Source: JARDZU01 sp963730285 | Lineage (GTDB): Bacteria > Actinomycetota > Acidimicrobiia > Spongiisociales > ZC4RG35 | DNA length: 64,000 bases | Direction of reading: 5' to 3' | NCBI GenBank assembly: GCA_963730285.1 | Contig: CAVSQY010000013.1 | Location: forward strand, 1 to 64,000 | The notes under the pieces: model-generated | Databases searched by the model: none | What the model was told of the DNA's origin: nothing | Seen by the model: the letters and a program-made list of their open reading frames with translations, nothing else | Program-made: the position numbers and the translations under genes | Part shown: positions 1-6,742 of the stretch, piece after piece | Layout of the letters: each line of letters begins with the position of its first letter | How positions within the stretch are numbered: position 1 is the first letter of the stretch

Positions 1-309
1 GGACGCGCATAGGACGCGTTCCAGTGGGAATCGACCGCAATCGCCGCGAATTGTCGAGCAGCAAAGCCCCTGGTGATGGGTGCTATTTGGGACTAACGGA
101 AGATGTCGAGAACGACCTGCATCACACTGAAAAACCGGAGGTCGACGGATCGACGCCGTCCCTGACCACCAGACATCTAGCTGCGTCTTCACCCGAAACC
201 CCTTGTGGCAATTGAGTTTTCGGGTGCCTGCCCAACTCTCTTCGTTTCGCGATATTTCGCGACCTCTCACGTCGTTTTGCGGACCCGGCAGAACCCTCTG
301 AGTCATCTG
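1..309. other. Non-coding left edge, no gene recognised
   Basis: No open frame here looks like a real protein; the short frames are poor in typical codon bias and match no family I know. The only structured element is the tRNA-like repeat listed separately at 127-171. Similarity to the downstream copy continues weakly to about 195, after which the sequence is unique up to the 20-bp repeats at 310. Confidence 0.5.
127..171 (+). repeat. tRNA-Val-like 3' end, copy 1
   Basis: The last 28 bases can be drawn as a tRNA 3' half. A 5-bp T stem lies at 144-148/156-160 around a 7-nt loop (149-155, ATCGACG, close to the TTCRANY consensus). A 7-nt acceptor 3' strand follows (161-167, CCTGACC), then a discriminator A and CCA (169-171). 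Just upstream, CTGCATCACAC resembles a Val(CAC) anticodon arm 5' side, but its 3' side is replaced and no 5' acceptor strand GGTCAGG is present. It is therefore not an intact tRNA. A copy with one mismatch lies exactly 1300 bp downstream. The sequence is direct observation; the tRNA relationship is inference. Confidence 0.55.
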
Positions 310-368
310 CCTATTATTCTTGGCAGATGCCTATTAAAGTTGGCAACTGTCCACTATACTTGGCAATG
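310..368 (+). repeat. Three 20-bp tandem repeats over the MNT promoter
   Basis: Three consecutive imperfect units start at 310, 330 and 350, each with TTGGCA ten bases in (320, 340, 360) after an AT-rich CCTATTA- or CACTATA-like block. The last unit overlaps the GTG start at 368. The array could be the operator for autoregulation by the winged-helix antitoxin encoded next; that role is inferred. Confidence 0.5.
355..360 (+). promoter_or_regulatory. -10 box of the MNT gene (leaderless start)
   Basis: TATACT lies 7 nt before the GTG start and there is no Shine-Dalgarno sequence. This fits a leaderless transcript. No -35 box with normal spacing is evident; the TTGGCA repeats may serve as regulator sites instead. 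Confidence 0.45.
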
Positions 369-958
369 TGAATCTCGGACATCCCCTCTCATCCCTGGTA
401 ACCACCCTATCGGGCCAGGTCCTTGAGGTGTTGGTCAACACCTCCTATCCCCTGTCGGGCCGGCACGTGATGCGGCTGTTGCGTCGCGAAGCCAGCCAGC
501 AGGGTGTCCAGAACGCCCTCGACGAATTGGCAGCCCACGGGCTCGTCGAGCGGGTCTCCGCCGGGGGATCGATCCTCAACACCCTCAACCGGGACCACAT
601 CCTCGCCCCCTACATCATCGGCATCGTCAATCTGCGGAACGAACTGATCGACCGAATCGCGACCATCGTTTCCGAGGAAGCTCCCGAAGTGAGGCGAGCG
701 ATCCTGTTCGGATCTCTGGCACGTGGCAACGCCGACGAGGAAAGCGACATCGATATCGCTCTGGTTTGGCCGGACGAGGAGTCACAAGACACCACTGAAG
801 AGAACATCGCTGTTCGGGTAGACGACCTGACCGGGAATGCCTGCAACCTCCTCCACTACACCGCGGAAGAATTCGACACCCTCCCGGGGAGAGCCCCGGA
901 GCTCTACGCCGCGCTCGAATCCGAGGGAATCGACCTCATTGGAGCTCTGGCTCGCTGA
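368..958 (+). CDS. Winged-helix nucleotidyltransferase (MNT-type antitoxin-like)
   Basis: A 196-residue protein with two parts. Residues 1-75 form a winged-helix-like DNA-binding region (SGRHVMRLL, then NALDELAAHGLVER). Residues about 105-196 form a minimal nucleotidyltransferase domain with GSLARG followed by the metal-binding pair in SDIDIAL. In the MNT/HEPN families such proteins AMPylate or otherwise neutralise a HEPN partner; here the fused HTH suggests it also represses its own promoter. The GTG start is preferred because a TATACT box lies 7 nt upstream. The stop overlaps an ATG that opens the disrupted HEPN-like reading frame. Family assignment is firm; the antitoxin role is inferred from context. 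Confidence 0.8.
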   Translation: MNLGHPLSSLVTTLSGQVLEVLVNTSYPLSGRHVMRLLRREASQQGVQNALDELAAHGLVERVSAGGSILNTLNRDHILAPYIIGIVNLRNELIDRIATIVSEEAPEVRRAILFGSLARGNADEESDIDIALVWPDEESQDTTEENIAVRVDDLTGNACNLLHYTAEEFDTLPGRAPELYAALESEGIDLIGALAR

Positions 959-1362
959 TGGCCAGGAAGTCGTCACGAACTCGGCCCTGCGGGCCTTAGG
1001 ACGCAGCCCAGCGGTACGACCAAGCCAAAGCCTTCGCCGAGCTTGCCGAATTGGATCCCGAATCCGACGACGGACCGACCCGCTCGGCGGCGATCAGCAA
1101 CGCCGTGCTGGCGGGCATCGCAGCCGCCGATTCGATCTGCTGCCGACGTCTCGGGCACCATGCTGCCGGGGACGACCACCAGCACGCAATCGCGCTCGTC
1201 GAGGAGGCAGGAGACGTAGGCCGCGAGGCGAAGGGCCATCTGGAGACACTGTTGTCGATCAAACACAAGTCACAGTACGAACAGGCCGACCCAACGGTCA
1301 CGGAGGCGAGAAGGGCGATCCGCGCCATGCGTTCCATCCTCGAGCTCGCCGCTCGATCCTGA
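958..1362 (+). pseudogene. HEPN-like partner gene, frame-disrupted
   Basis: The ATG overlapping the MNT stop (TGATG at 956-960) opens a frame that ends at a TAG at 997. The residues NSALRAL are encoded in another frame at 978-998. From about 1000 the original frame resumes as DAAQRYDQAKAF and runs to 1362, with LAGIAAADSICC, a DH-containing segment and LLSIKHKSQY. That pattern matches small HEPN-like proteins found beside MNT genes in actinobacteria, which usually read as one ~130-residue chain. At least one, probably two, single-base changes separate the pieces. Either the toxin half is dead, the sequence has errors, or a shorter protein starts at 1051. Confidence 0.55.
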
Positions 1363-1426
1363 GCCATGCGGACTCCTCGCGGTCTCCCCACCCAACGCCC
1401 CAGGTCAGACTACTGAGAATGGCGAT

Positions 1427-1471
1427 CTGAAAAACCGGAGGTTGACGGATCGACGCCGTCCCTGACCACCA
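1427..1471 (+). repeat. tRNA-Val-like 3' end, copy 2
   Basis: Identical to 127-171 except C143 versus T1443, and placed exactly 1300 bp later in the same orientation. Weaker similarity continues for about 25 bp past the CCA (AGCTGGGTCTTCCACCCG at 1479-1496 against AGCTGCGTCTTCACCCG at 179-195). This points to duplication of a longer unit rather than only a short attachment core. Confidence 0.6.
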
Positions 1472-1496
1472 TCCAATCAGCTGGGTCTTCCACCCG

Positions 1497-1587
1497 CTCT
1501 CATCCCTGATAAGCACCCTATCGGGGTCAGGTCCTCGAGGTGTTGGTCAACACTTCCTATCCCCTGTCAGGCCGACATGTGATGCGG
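1497..1587 (+). pseudogene. Remnant of a second MNT gene (5' end only)
   Basis: These 91 bases match 386-475, the first codons of the intact MNT gene, with scattered substitutions and a one-base insertion near 1524 that breaks the frame. Similarity stops abruptly after GTGATGCGG. The segment corresponding to 196-385 (promoter and start codon) is missing between this fragment and repeat copy 2. This is a decayed second copy of the repeat-MNT cassette. Confidence 0.7.
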
Positions 1588-1684
1588 GTCGGTTGGCGGA
1601 GGCTCGCCGAATTTGTTGTACCGATGCCCGGATCACCAAAGTTGAGCGAGTTCAGTCCTGGCAGGATTCAATGTCCTCGCCGGC

Positions 1685-2938
1685 CTATGAACCCCGAGCC
1701 GCAATGTCCTCGGCAATGAATCGTGCGTCGTCGTCGATGCCGTGGATGATCCCCGACTTGCGCGAGTGGAGCCACGGAAAGCCCAGGAAGTAGATACCCG
1801 GGACTGGGGAGACGCCTCTTCTGTGTATTGGCCGTCCCTTCCCATCCGTCACGCCGGCATGCACCCAATCGAACCCAGCGGTGAATCCGGTACACCAGAT
1901 GACCGACCCGACGTTGGCTTCCCCCAAGTCGAGCTCCGTGATACCTGACTCCGCAACTTCTGGGCCGGCCGGTTCATCGTTGGGGTCCTTCTCGATCGGC
2001 GCGACAACGACGTTGTTGGATGAGATCCAATCTTCGATCATTCTGGTGAACTCCTCTGACCGCTCGTCGGCGAAGGCGATATTTTCTGCCAGGGAGCCGT
2101 CCGTCCTCAGCACGCCTTGTTCGACGTCGCTCAATCGGCCCATCAGATGCACCCCGTCGCGGGCCATCGACTGCAGGCTGAGGGTGCTCCCGTATCTTCC
2201 CACCCCGGACACCTGAGGCTGAGCGGCGAATTGGATCGCGGGATCCGCCAGCTCGTCGACCGAAACATCCCAGAAGCCCATGTCCTCCCACCACGCAACG
2301 ACGTCCCGTTGTCGATATCTCCGCCGGACACGTCCCACCCTGCTGGTGCATAGATAGACCTCTCGACCAGCGTGTATCAGGTCCATCGATATCTGACATC
2401 CCGACTGTCCTGCACCGATGACCACCACTGCCCCCGGGGGCACAGTCTCAGGCGAGCGATAGTCGGACGCGTGGAACTGGCGGACCGATTCGGGAAACCT
2501 GTCGCGAATCGCCGGGATCTTTGGCTCCTGCATCATCCCGGAGGCAACCACGACATTCGCTGCGTCGACCTTGTCGACACCACCAGCGGCGTCTTCGTAG
2601 GTGACACGAAACCCTTCGCCGTCACTGTCGACCCCGACCACAGTGACCCTCTCCTTCACCGGAAGCTCGAACTTGCCGGCATAGTGCTCGAAATAGCCGA
2701 TGATTTCGCCCAGTTGAAAGAAGCCGTCGGGCTCGTTGCCCACATACTGGTCGCCGGGCAGGACATTCGCCCAGTTCGGCGTGTTGACGGCAAACGAATC
2801 CCAACGCTGACTGCGCCACGTCTCACCGATCCGGCCCCGCTCGAGGATGACGAACTTCATGCCGGCTTCGCGGAGGTAGTACCCAACACCCAAGCCGGCT
2901 TGACCCCCGCCAATGACGACAACATCGAAATGGTCCAA
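1685..2938 (-). CDS. Flavin-containing monooxygenase / FAD-NAD(P)-binding oxidoreductase
   Basis: About 417 residues. An N-terminal FAD-binding Rossmann motif (VVVIGGGQAGL) is followed by an RIGETWR segment and, mid-protein, a second nucleotide-binding motif (VVVIGAGQSG) preceded by FHASDYRSP, the layout of class B flavoprotein monooxygenases and their CzcO-like relatives. These use NADPH and O2 to oxygenate small organic substrates; the substrate here is unknown. I chose the TTG at 2938 because GGAGGAGG lies 9 nt upstream of it; a TTG 21 nt earlier would place that Shine-Dalgarno inside the gene. It converges on the MNT remnant. Confidence 0.8.
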   Translation of the reverse strand: MDHFDVVVIGGGQAGLGVGYYLREAGMKFVILERGRIGETWRSQRWDSFAVNTPNWANVLPGDQYVGNEPDGFFQLGEIIGYFEHYAGKFELPVKERVTVVGVDSDGEGFRVTYEDAAGGVDKVDAANVVVASGMMQEPKIPAIRDRFPESVRQFHASDYRSPETVPPGAVVVIGAGQSGCQISMDLIHAGREVYLCTSRVGRVRRRYRQRDVVAWWEDMGFWDVSVDELADPAIQFAAQPQVSGVGRYGSTLSLQSMARDGVHLMGRLSDVEQGVLRTDGSLAENIAFADERSEEFTRMIEDWISSNNVVVAPIEKDPNDEPAGPEVAESGITELDLGEANVGSVIWCTGFTAGFDWVHAGVTDGKGRPIHRRGVSPVPGIYFLGFPWLHSRKSGIIHGIDDDARFIAEDIAARGS

Positions 2939-3296
2939 CAGAGATTGCCTCCTCCGCAATCAGCCGATGGGACCGACGGTAGCCCTGGTTGCATCATCGA
3001 TCCCACGTTGGGCGGCAGCCCGGATGTGGGTTGTGCGAACAGGGCTCCAACTCCCCAGGCGTTGGCGCTCAGCCCATACATCGCATGGACCGATGCCGCC
3101 GTATCTGCCGGCGAGGCTTTGGAACCAAACTCGGCCCCGCGAAAACAGAGGATCGATCTCGACTCCCAGCCACAACCGGGCCAGTCCCTCCTGTTCAATC
3201 GAATCATGCTTGTCGAACCCGCTCACCGATCACGTGGGGAGCCATCTATCGTCGACGCTGCGTTAATCCGATTTCCCGAATTCGCCAGGAGAGCTC
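2939..3296. other. Divergent intergenic region, nothing recognised
   Basis: 358 bp between the monooxygenase (minus) and the isochorismatase-like gene (plus). It must hold both promoters, but no convincing gene, repeat or hairpin was seen. An AGGAG ribosome-binding site precedes the ATG at 3297. Confidence 0.5.
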
Positions 3297-3851
3297 ATGA
3301 CCACACTGTCGCATCGACCAAACACCGCTCTCGTCGTGATCGACGTTCAGAACGGCGTCGTCGATGACGCCCACGAGCGCGATTCGGTCGTCGCCAACGT
3401 CAGCACTCTGGTCGACAGAGCCCGGGGCGAGGGAGTTCCGATCGTATGGGTCCAACATTCCGACGATCATCTCGAGAAGGGCAGTGAGGCCTGGGAGTTC
3501 GTCCCTGAGGTGACGCGCCAGGAGTCCGAGGCCCTGGTGCACAAGTCGTACGCCGACTCCTTCGAGGACACCGACCTCGAGACAGTGTTGGCCGAAGCCG
3601 GGATCGGACATCTTGTCGTCGCCGGGGCGCAGACGGACGAGTGCATCCGGTCGACCATCCATGGCGCCTTCGTGCGTGGCTATGACGTCACCCTGGTGGG
3701 CGACGCACACACGACAGAAGACTTCAGCACCTGGGGAGCGCCGACGCCTGACAAAGTGATCGCACACACGAACCTCTACTGGCAGAGCCATTCGGCCCCC
3801 GGGCGCACTGCCGGAGTCGTGGACACCAAGGACGTGGTGTTCGGCGGCTGA
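3297..3851 (+). CDS. Isochorismatase-family cysteine hydrolase
   Basis: 184 residues covering a single isochorismatase-like domain. The family's catalytic triad is visible: Asp16 in VVIDVQNG, Lys83 in VHKSYADSF and nucleophile Cys116 in AGAQTDECIRST. Members hydrolyse small amides or enol ethers such as nicotinamide, isochorismate or ureides; nothing here fixes the substrate. An AGGAG lies just upstream of the ATG. It stands alone with no functionally linked neighbour. Confidence 0.88.
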   Translation: MTTLSHRPNTALVVIDVQNGVVDDAHERDSVVANVSTLVDRARGEGVPIVWVQHSDDHLEKGSEAWEFVPEVTRQESEALVHKSYADSFEDTDLETVLAEAGIGHLVVAGAQTDECIRSTIHGAFVRGYDVTLVGDAHTTEDFSTWGAPTPDKVIAHTNLYWQSHSAPGRTAGVVDTKDVVFGG

Positions 3852-3908
3852 CCGCCGACCATCTCCCGTCTCCACCGGGCTGGCACGACGTGTCCGGTGC
3901 TTCCCCGC

Positions 3909-3914
3909 CATAAT
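3909..3914 (+). promoter_or_regulatory. -10 box, leaderless start
   Basis: CATAAT is followed by 7 nt and the ATG at 3922, the same geometry seen before several other genes in the window. Confidence 0.4.
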
Positions 3915-3921
3915 GCAAATC

Positions 3922-4428
3922 ATGGAGCCCCACGAGCCGAACTCTCAACCCGACGACGGACGTCAGGGTCGCTTGGTCGCCGGCATGGTCCTCGTGGTCA
4001 TCGGTTTCGCCCTGTTTGCCGCTCAATTCGTGGAGGGCTTGGATTCGGCGATTTGGCTGCTGTCCATAGGTGTCCTCTTCATAGCCGGGTACTTCTATCG
4101 CCATGCCTATGGGTTGTTGATACCGGGTGGAATCCTGGTGGGGATCGGGCTGGGTCAAATCGGAGATCGGGTCTTCGACGGTTTCGACGGCTCAGGCTCC
4201 CTCGGCGTTGGCGTCGGCTTCCTTCTGATCTATCTCATCGACCGTGTGTACCGGGGGCCTCAAGCGCCATGGTGGCCATTGATACCGGGTGGGATCCTCC
4301 TCATCACCACTCTCTCCAATGCAGGCGAGCCTTTCTCCCGGGTCATGGACTACGCGTGGCCTGCCATCTTGATCGTGGCCGGTTTGGTCATCCTGCTCGG
4401 AATCAACAGAAGCCGAGATCGTTCCTGA
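3922..4428 (+). CDS. Small integral membrane protein
   Basis: 168 residues, about five hydrophobic segments: near residues 20-38, 45-60, 66-80, 92-110 and 130-160. The phrase LLIPGGILVGIG recurs as PLIPGGILLI, so the protein looks internally duplicated. Composition resembles membrane regions of DUF5668/LiaF-like proteins. I start at 3922 because of the -10 box at 3909; an ATG at 3913 overlaps that box. No enzymatic motif is seen and the function is unknown. Confidence 0.7.
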   Translation: MEPHEPNSQPDDGRQGRLVAGMVLVVIGFALFAAQFVEGLDSAIWLLSIGVLFIAGYFYRHAYGLLIPGGILVGIGLGQIGDRVFDGFDGSGSLGVGVGFLLIYLIDRVYRGPQAPWWPLIPGGILLITTLSNAGEPFSRVMDYAWPAILIVAGLVILLGINRSRDRS

Positions 4429-4670
4429 CCGACGGTCCCTCGAGCTTCGGTCTTTCGCCCCTATCCACTCTGACCTTTGATCGCCGAACATTGCATCACG
4501 GAGGTCATGCGCGTGAATGCAAAGAGGGTCACCGGCCCATCCCGATGGCTCGGGGTGGATCTTCAGCGTGGGTGTAGTTCTTCTCCATCTTCACCTTTTC
4601 GCTCGGCGACGCGGCGGCGTGCCACAGGCCCACCCGAGAGGGCAGAGCCGAGCCCTGGGAGGAAGAGCTC

Positions 4671-5480
4671 TTGACCGCTCCTACCGCTGACCGGGAGGCC
4701 TCTCCACGCGCCCGTCTTCCCAATGACGTCGACAGCATCCGGACACGGTCCTCGGTCATAAGACCGGCGTCCGTGTGGGGGATGCTCTGGCTGCGGATAG
4801 TCCTCGCCGCCGGCTTTCAGACACTCCTCGCCCTCGGATTTCTCGTCTCCGGCGATCCGACACCATGGCGGTCCGCAGCCGACTGGTGGCTTGGTTCGCT
4901 TGCCCTTGCCGAGATGGTCAACCTCTGGCTGCTCGGCAGATGTGCGAGAGCCGAAGGCATCGGACTGCGTGATCTCTACAACCGTGGTGGTATCCAGCCC
5001 AAACGCGACCTGAAATGGACCGGGTTAGCCATGCTGGTAGCTGCCCCCCTGGTGTTGCTGCCGAGCATCCTGCTGGCCGGGGCGCTTTGGGGGGATGCCC
5101 AGGTCGCCCAGGACCTCACATTCCGAGCAGTCCCTGTGGCGGCGGCCTGGGTCATGCTCGCGGTGTTCCCGGTCATCCATGCACTCACCGAGCTGCCTAC
5201 CTACTTCGGCTATGTGATGCCGAGACTCGAAGGCATCATCCGTAGGCCGGCCGCGCCGTTCCTGATCACGGCGACGGTGTTGTCCCTGCAACATGTCTTC
5301 ATTCCCCTCCTGTTCGACTGGCGCTACGTGATCTGGAGGGCAGTGATGTTCCTCCCGCTCGCGTTGTGGTTCGGCTGGATCGTCAAACGACGACCGACCG
5401 CTCTTCCCTACTTGGCGGCCGCCCATGGGCTCTTGGATCTGTCTCTCCCCATCTACGTGCTGTTGGCGTCGCTCGGCTAG
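4671..5480 (+). CDS. CPBP (CAAX-protease-like) membrane protein, atypical motifs
   Basis: 269 residues with a ~35-residue hydrophilic N-terminus and about seven membrane segments. The C-terminal half has positions recalling the CPBP/Abi intramembrane protease motifs: ALTELPTYFGYVMPR in place of the usual EExxxR, SLQHVF for FxxxH, and AAHGLLD for HxxxN/D. The first glutamate of motif 1 is a threonine and the Arg is displaced, so proteolytic activity is doubtful. The TTG start has GGGAGG about 9 nt upstream. Function unknown. Confidence 0.6.
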   Translation: MTAPTADREASPRARLPNDVDSIRTRSSVIRPASVWGMLWLRIVLAAGFQTLLALGFLVSGDPTPWRSAADWWLGSLALAEMVNLWLLGRCARAEGIGLRDLYNRGGIQPKRDLKWTGLAMLVAAPLVLLPSILLAGALWGDAQVAQDLTFRAVPVAAAWVMLAVFPVIHALTELPTYFGYVMPRLEGIIRRPAAPFLITATVLSLQHVFIPLLFDWRYVIWRAVMFLPLALWFGWIVKRRPTALPYLAAAHGLLDLSLPIYVLLASLG

Positions 5481-5829
5481 GAAGGACTAGTCAATTCGCG
5501 CCATCGGGTGAATGGTCCCCAAGTTTTGCCATCGTTGTGCCGATGGGTGGGGGAGGCGGTGGGAAATATGGGGAATGGGGAAAGCCAAGAAGGACCGCGC
5601 TGTATCGTTTGTGAGCTATCGGCCGGTTTTCTGACACCAATCGGGCTGATGTGCGGTCACCATTCGCTCGAGTTCTCCGCGCACACGTCCCCGGATGCCG
5701 ATTGGCTGCCGATAGCGATCAAGACTGGCCCTGATCACAACCCAAGACGACCGCCACGCAGCGGTACGCCCGATCGGGAGGGACATAGGCACCGAGACAG
5801 CTCTGACTGAACCGGCCCTTTGGCTGGCG
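5481..5829. other. Intergenic region, nothing recognised
   Basis: About 350 bp with G-rich runs near 5545-5580 and no frame that looks coding. It precedes a possible small membrane protein and the PadR locus. Confidence 0.4.
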
Positions 5830-5976
5830 ATGACTGTTCTCGCAATCGCTCCACTGGCGGCCCTGACTTTCTCGGGGCGGAACGCCATCGTCATCTCGGT
5901 GTTGGTTGTCCTGTTGGGTCTGTCGCGAAGGCAAACGGGCCTTGAGCCGGGAATAAGCTCGAAGGTGGGTTGTTAA
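5830..5976 (+). CDS. Possible 48-residue membrane peptide upstream of PadR
   Basis: ATG to TAA, with a hydrophobic stretch covering most of residues 1-33 (LAIAPLAALTF, then AIVISVLVVLLGLSRR) and a basic, polar tail. The frame stays open upstream through TEPALWLA, and a GGGAGGG sits near 5777, so translation could begin earlier at a non-standard codon. The TAA overlaps the first bases of the PadR palindrome. It is supported only by hydrophobicity and position. Confidence 0.3.
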   Translation: MTVLAIAPLAALTFSGRNAIVISVLVVLLGLSRRQTGLEPGISSKVGC

Positions 5977-6010
5977 AGATACGGTCACGATATATCGTGA
6001 CCGTATCTTT
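5975..6010. promoter_or_regulatory. Perfect 36-bp palindrome, PadR operator
   Basis: The sequence reads identically on both strands: AAAGATACGGTCACGATA then its exact complement. The centre CGATATATCG is the type of AT-rich dyad bound by PadR-family repressors. It ends 18 bp before the PadR ATG and must overlap its promoter, so autorepression is the likely mechanism. Confidence 0.75.
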
Positions 6011-6028
6011 GAAGTGAAAGGAGACACA

Positions 6029-6619
6029 ATGTCTTTTGCAGCCCCACCGCCCTGGTTCATCCGCCGCCGGATGACGGCAATGGGTGGTCATCGTGGTTGG
6101 CGAGGCTGGGGCTCAGGCCCCGGCGGCGAGTTCCCGATGGGCCCCGGCCCATTCTTCGGCGGCCGCACCAAGGTCGGGCGAGGAGACGTACGACTTGCCA
6201 TCCTCCACCTGCTGACCGAGGAGCCGATGCACGGCTATCAGATCATGCAGGAGATCAAGGAGCGCAGTCAGGGGATCTGGCAGCCGAGCCCCGGCGCCGT
6301 CTACCCCACCCTCCAACAACTGGAGGATGAGGGCTTGGTCAGGGCCGAGGAGGAGGACGGGAAGAAGATCTACCATCTGACCGACGCCGGCAAGACAGCG
6401 GCAGAAGAGGCCGCAGGGTCGCCACCCTGGGAGCGTTTCGGGTCGGAGACACACGACGACCTCATCGATCTCCGGGACATCGCCTTCCAGGTCGGAGCGG
6501 CCGTGATGCAGGTGGCTCGCACCGGGTCCAAGACTCAGGTGTCCAAGGCCAAGGAAATCCTCGAAAACGCGAAGAGCGAGATCTATCAGCTCTTGGCAGA
6601 CGAGCAGAAGGACAAGTAG
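6029..6619 (+). CDS. PadR-family transcriptional regulator
   Basis: 196 residues. After a glycine/proline-rich N-terminal tail (about 45 residues with FGGRTKVGRGD) comes the PadR winged helix: AILHLLTEEPMHGYQIMQEI, PSPGAVYPTLQQLEDEGLV, and a wing ending KKIYHLTDAGK. A C-terminal helical region (about 125-196) would mediate dimerisation. The ATG at 6029 has AAAGGAG at the right distance; an in-frame GTG at 6014 is too close to the palindrome. No target gene follows in the same direction, so it probably controls itself and perhaps the small frame upstream. A convergent terminator follows. Confidence 0.9.
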   Translation: MSFAAPPPWFIRRRMTAMGGHRGWRGWGSGPGGEFPMGPGPFFGGRTKVGRGDVRLAILHLLTEEPMHGYQIMQEIKERSQGIWQPSPGAVYPTLQQLEDEGLVRAEEEDGKKIYHLTDAGKTAAEEAAGSPPWERFGSETHDDLIDLRDIAFQVGAAVMQVARTGSKTQVSKAKEILENAKSEIYQLLADEQKDK

Positions 6620-6625
6620 GTCATA

Positions 6626-6663
6626 TCGGTGGTGGGCCGGACCGCGGGCTGGCCCACCACCGA
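6626..6663. terminator. 13-bp stem-loop between convergent genes
   Basis: Perfect 13-bp inverted repeat (6626-6638 with 6651-6663) around a 12-nt loop, 7 bp after the PadR stop and before the end of the convergent lipoprotein gene. There is no T run on either side, so it is probably a bidirectional hairpin terminator of the high-GC type. Confidence 0.65.
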
Positions 6664-6742
6664 CAGCGATTGCCCCTCAGTGCCGATTGGTCCCGGGCTC
6701 GTACTGCGACCCTGACCATCGCCGACGATCATGGACACAGCA

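Larger units (their letters stand above)
1363..1684. other. Degenerate intergenic region after the MNT/HEPN pair
   Basis: No intact gene. It contains the second tRNA-like repeat (1427-1471), a fragment of the MNT 5' region (1497-1587) and about 95 bp of unassigned sequence up to the convergent monooxygenase stop at 1685. Confidence 0.6.

Noticed and set aside
127..171. An intact tRNA gene at the left repeat
   Set aside because: The T arm and CCA end are good, but there is no D arm, no 5' acceptor strand and the anticodon stem is not paired.
310..368. CRISPR array
   Set aside because: Units are directly adjacent with no spacers, only three imperfect copies and no cas genes.
172..1426. An integrative element with attL/attR at the tRNA-like repeats
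   Set aside because: No integrase gene, and similarity extends beyond the repeats into the MNT gene, so tandem duplication explains the pattern better.
1403..1471. A 69-nt tRNA-like unit whose GGTCAG could pair with the CCTGACC of repeat copy 2
   Set aside because: Only 6 of 7 acceptor bases match, no D or anticodon arm can be drawn, and the upstream bases are not shared with copy 1.
2372..3367. 331-codon plus-strand frame opposite the monooxygenase
   Set aside because: Shadow of the minus-strand gene; composition and residues make no sense, and the opposite frame has clear FAD motifs.
4429..4670. Small coding gene between the two membrane protein genes
   Set aside because: Short frames on both strands are Ser/Arg/Pro-rich with no start signal or recognisable domain.
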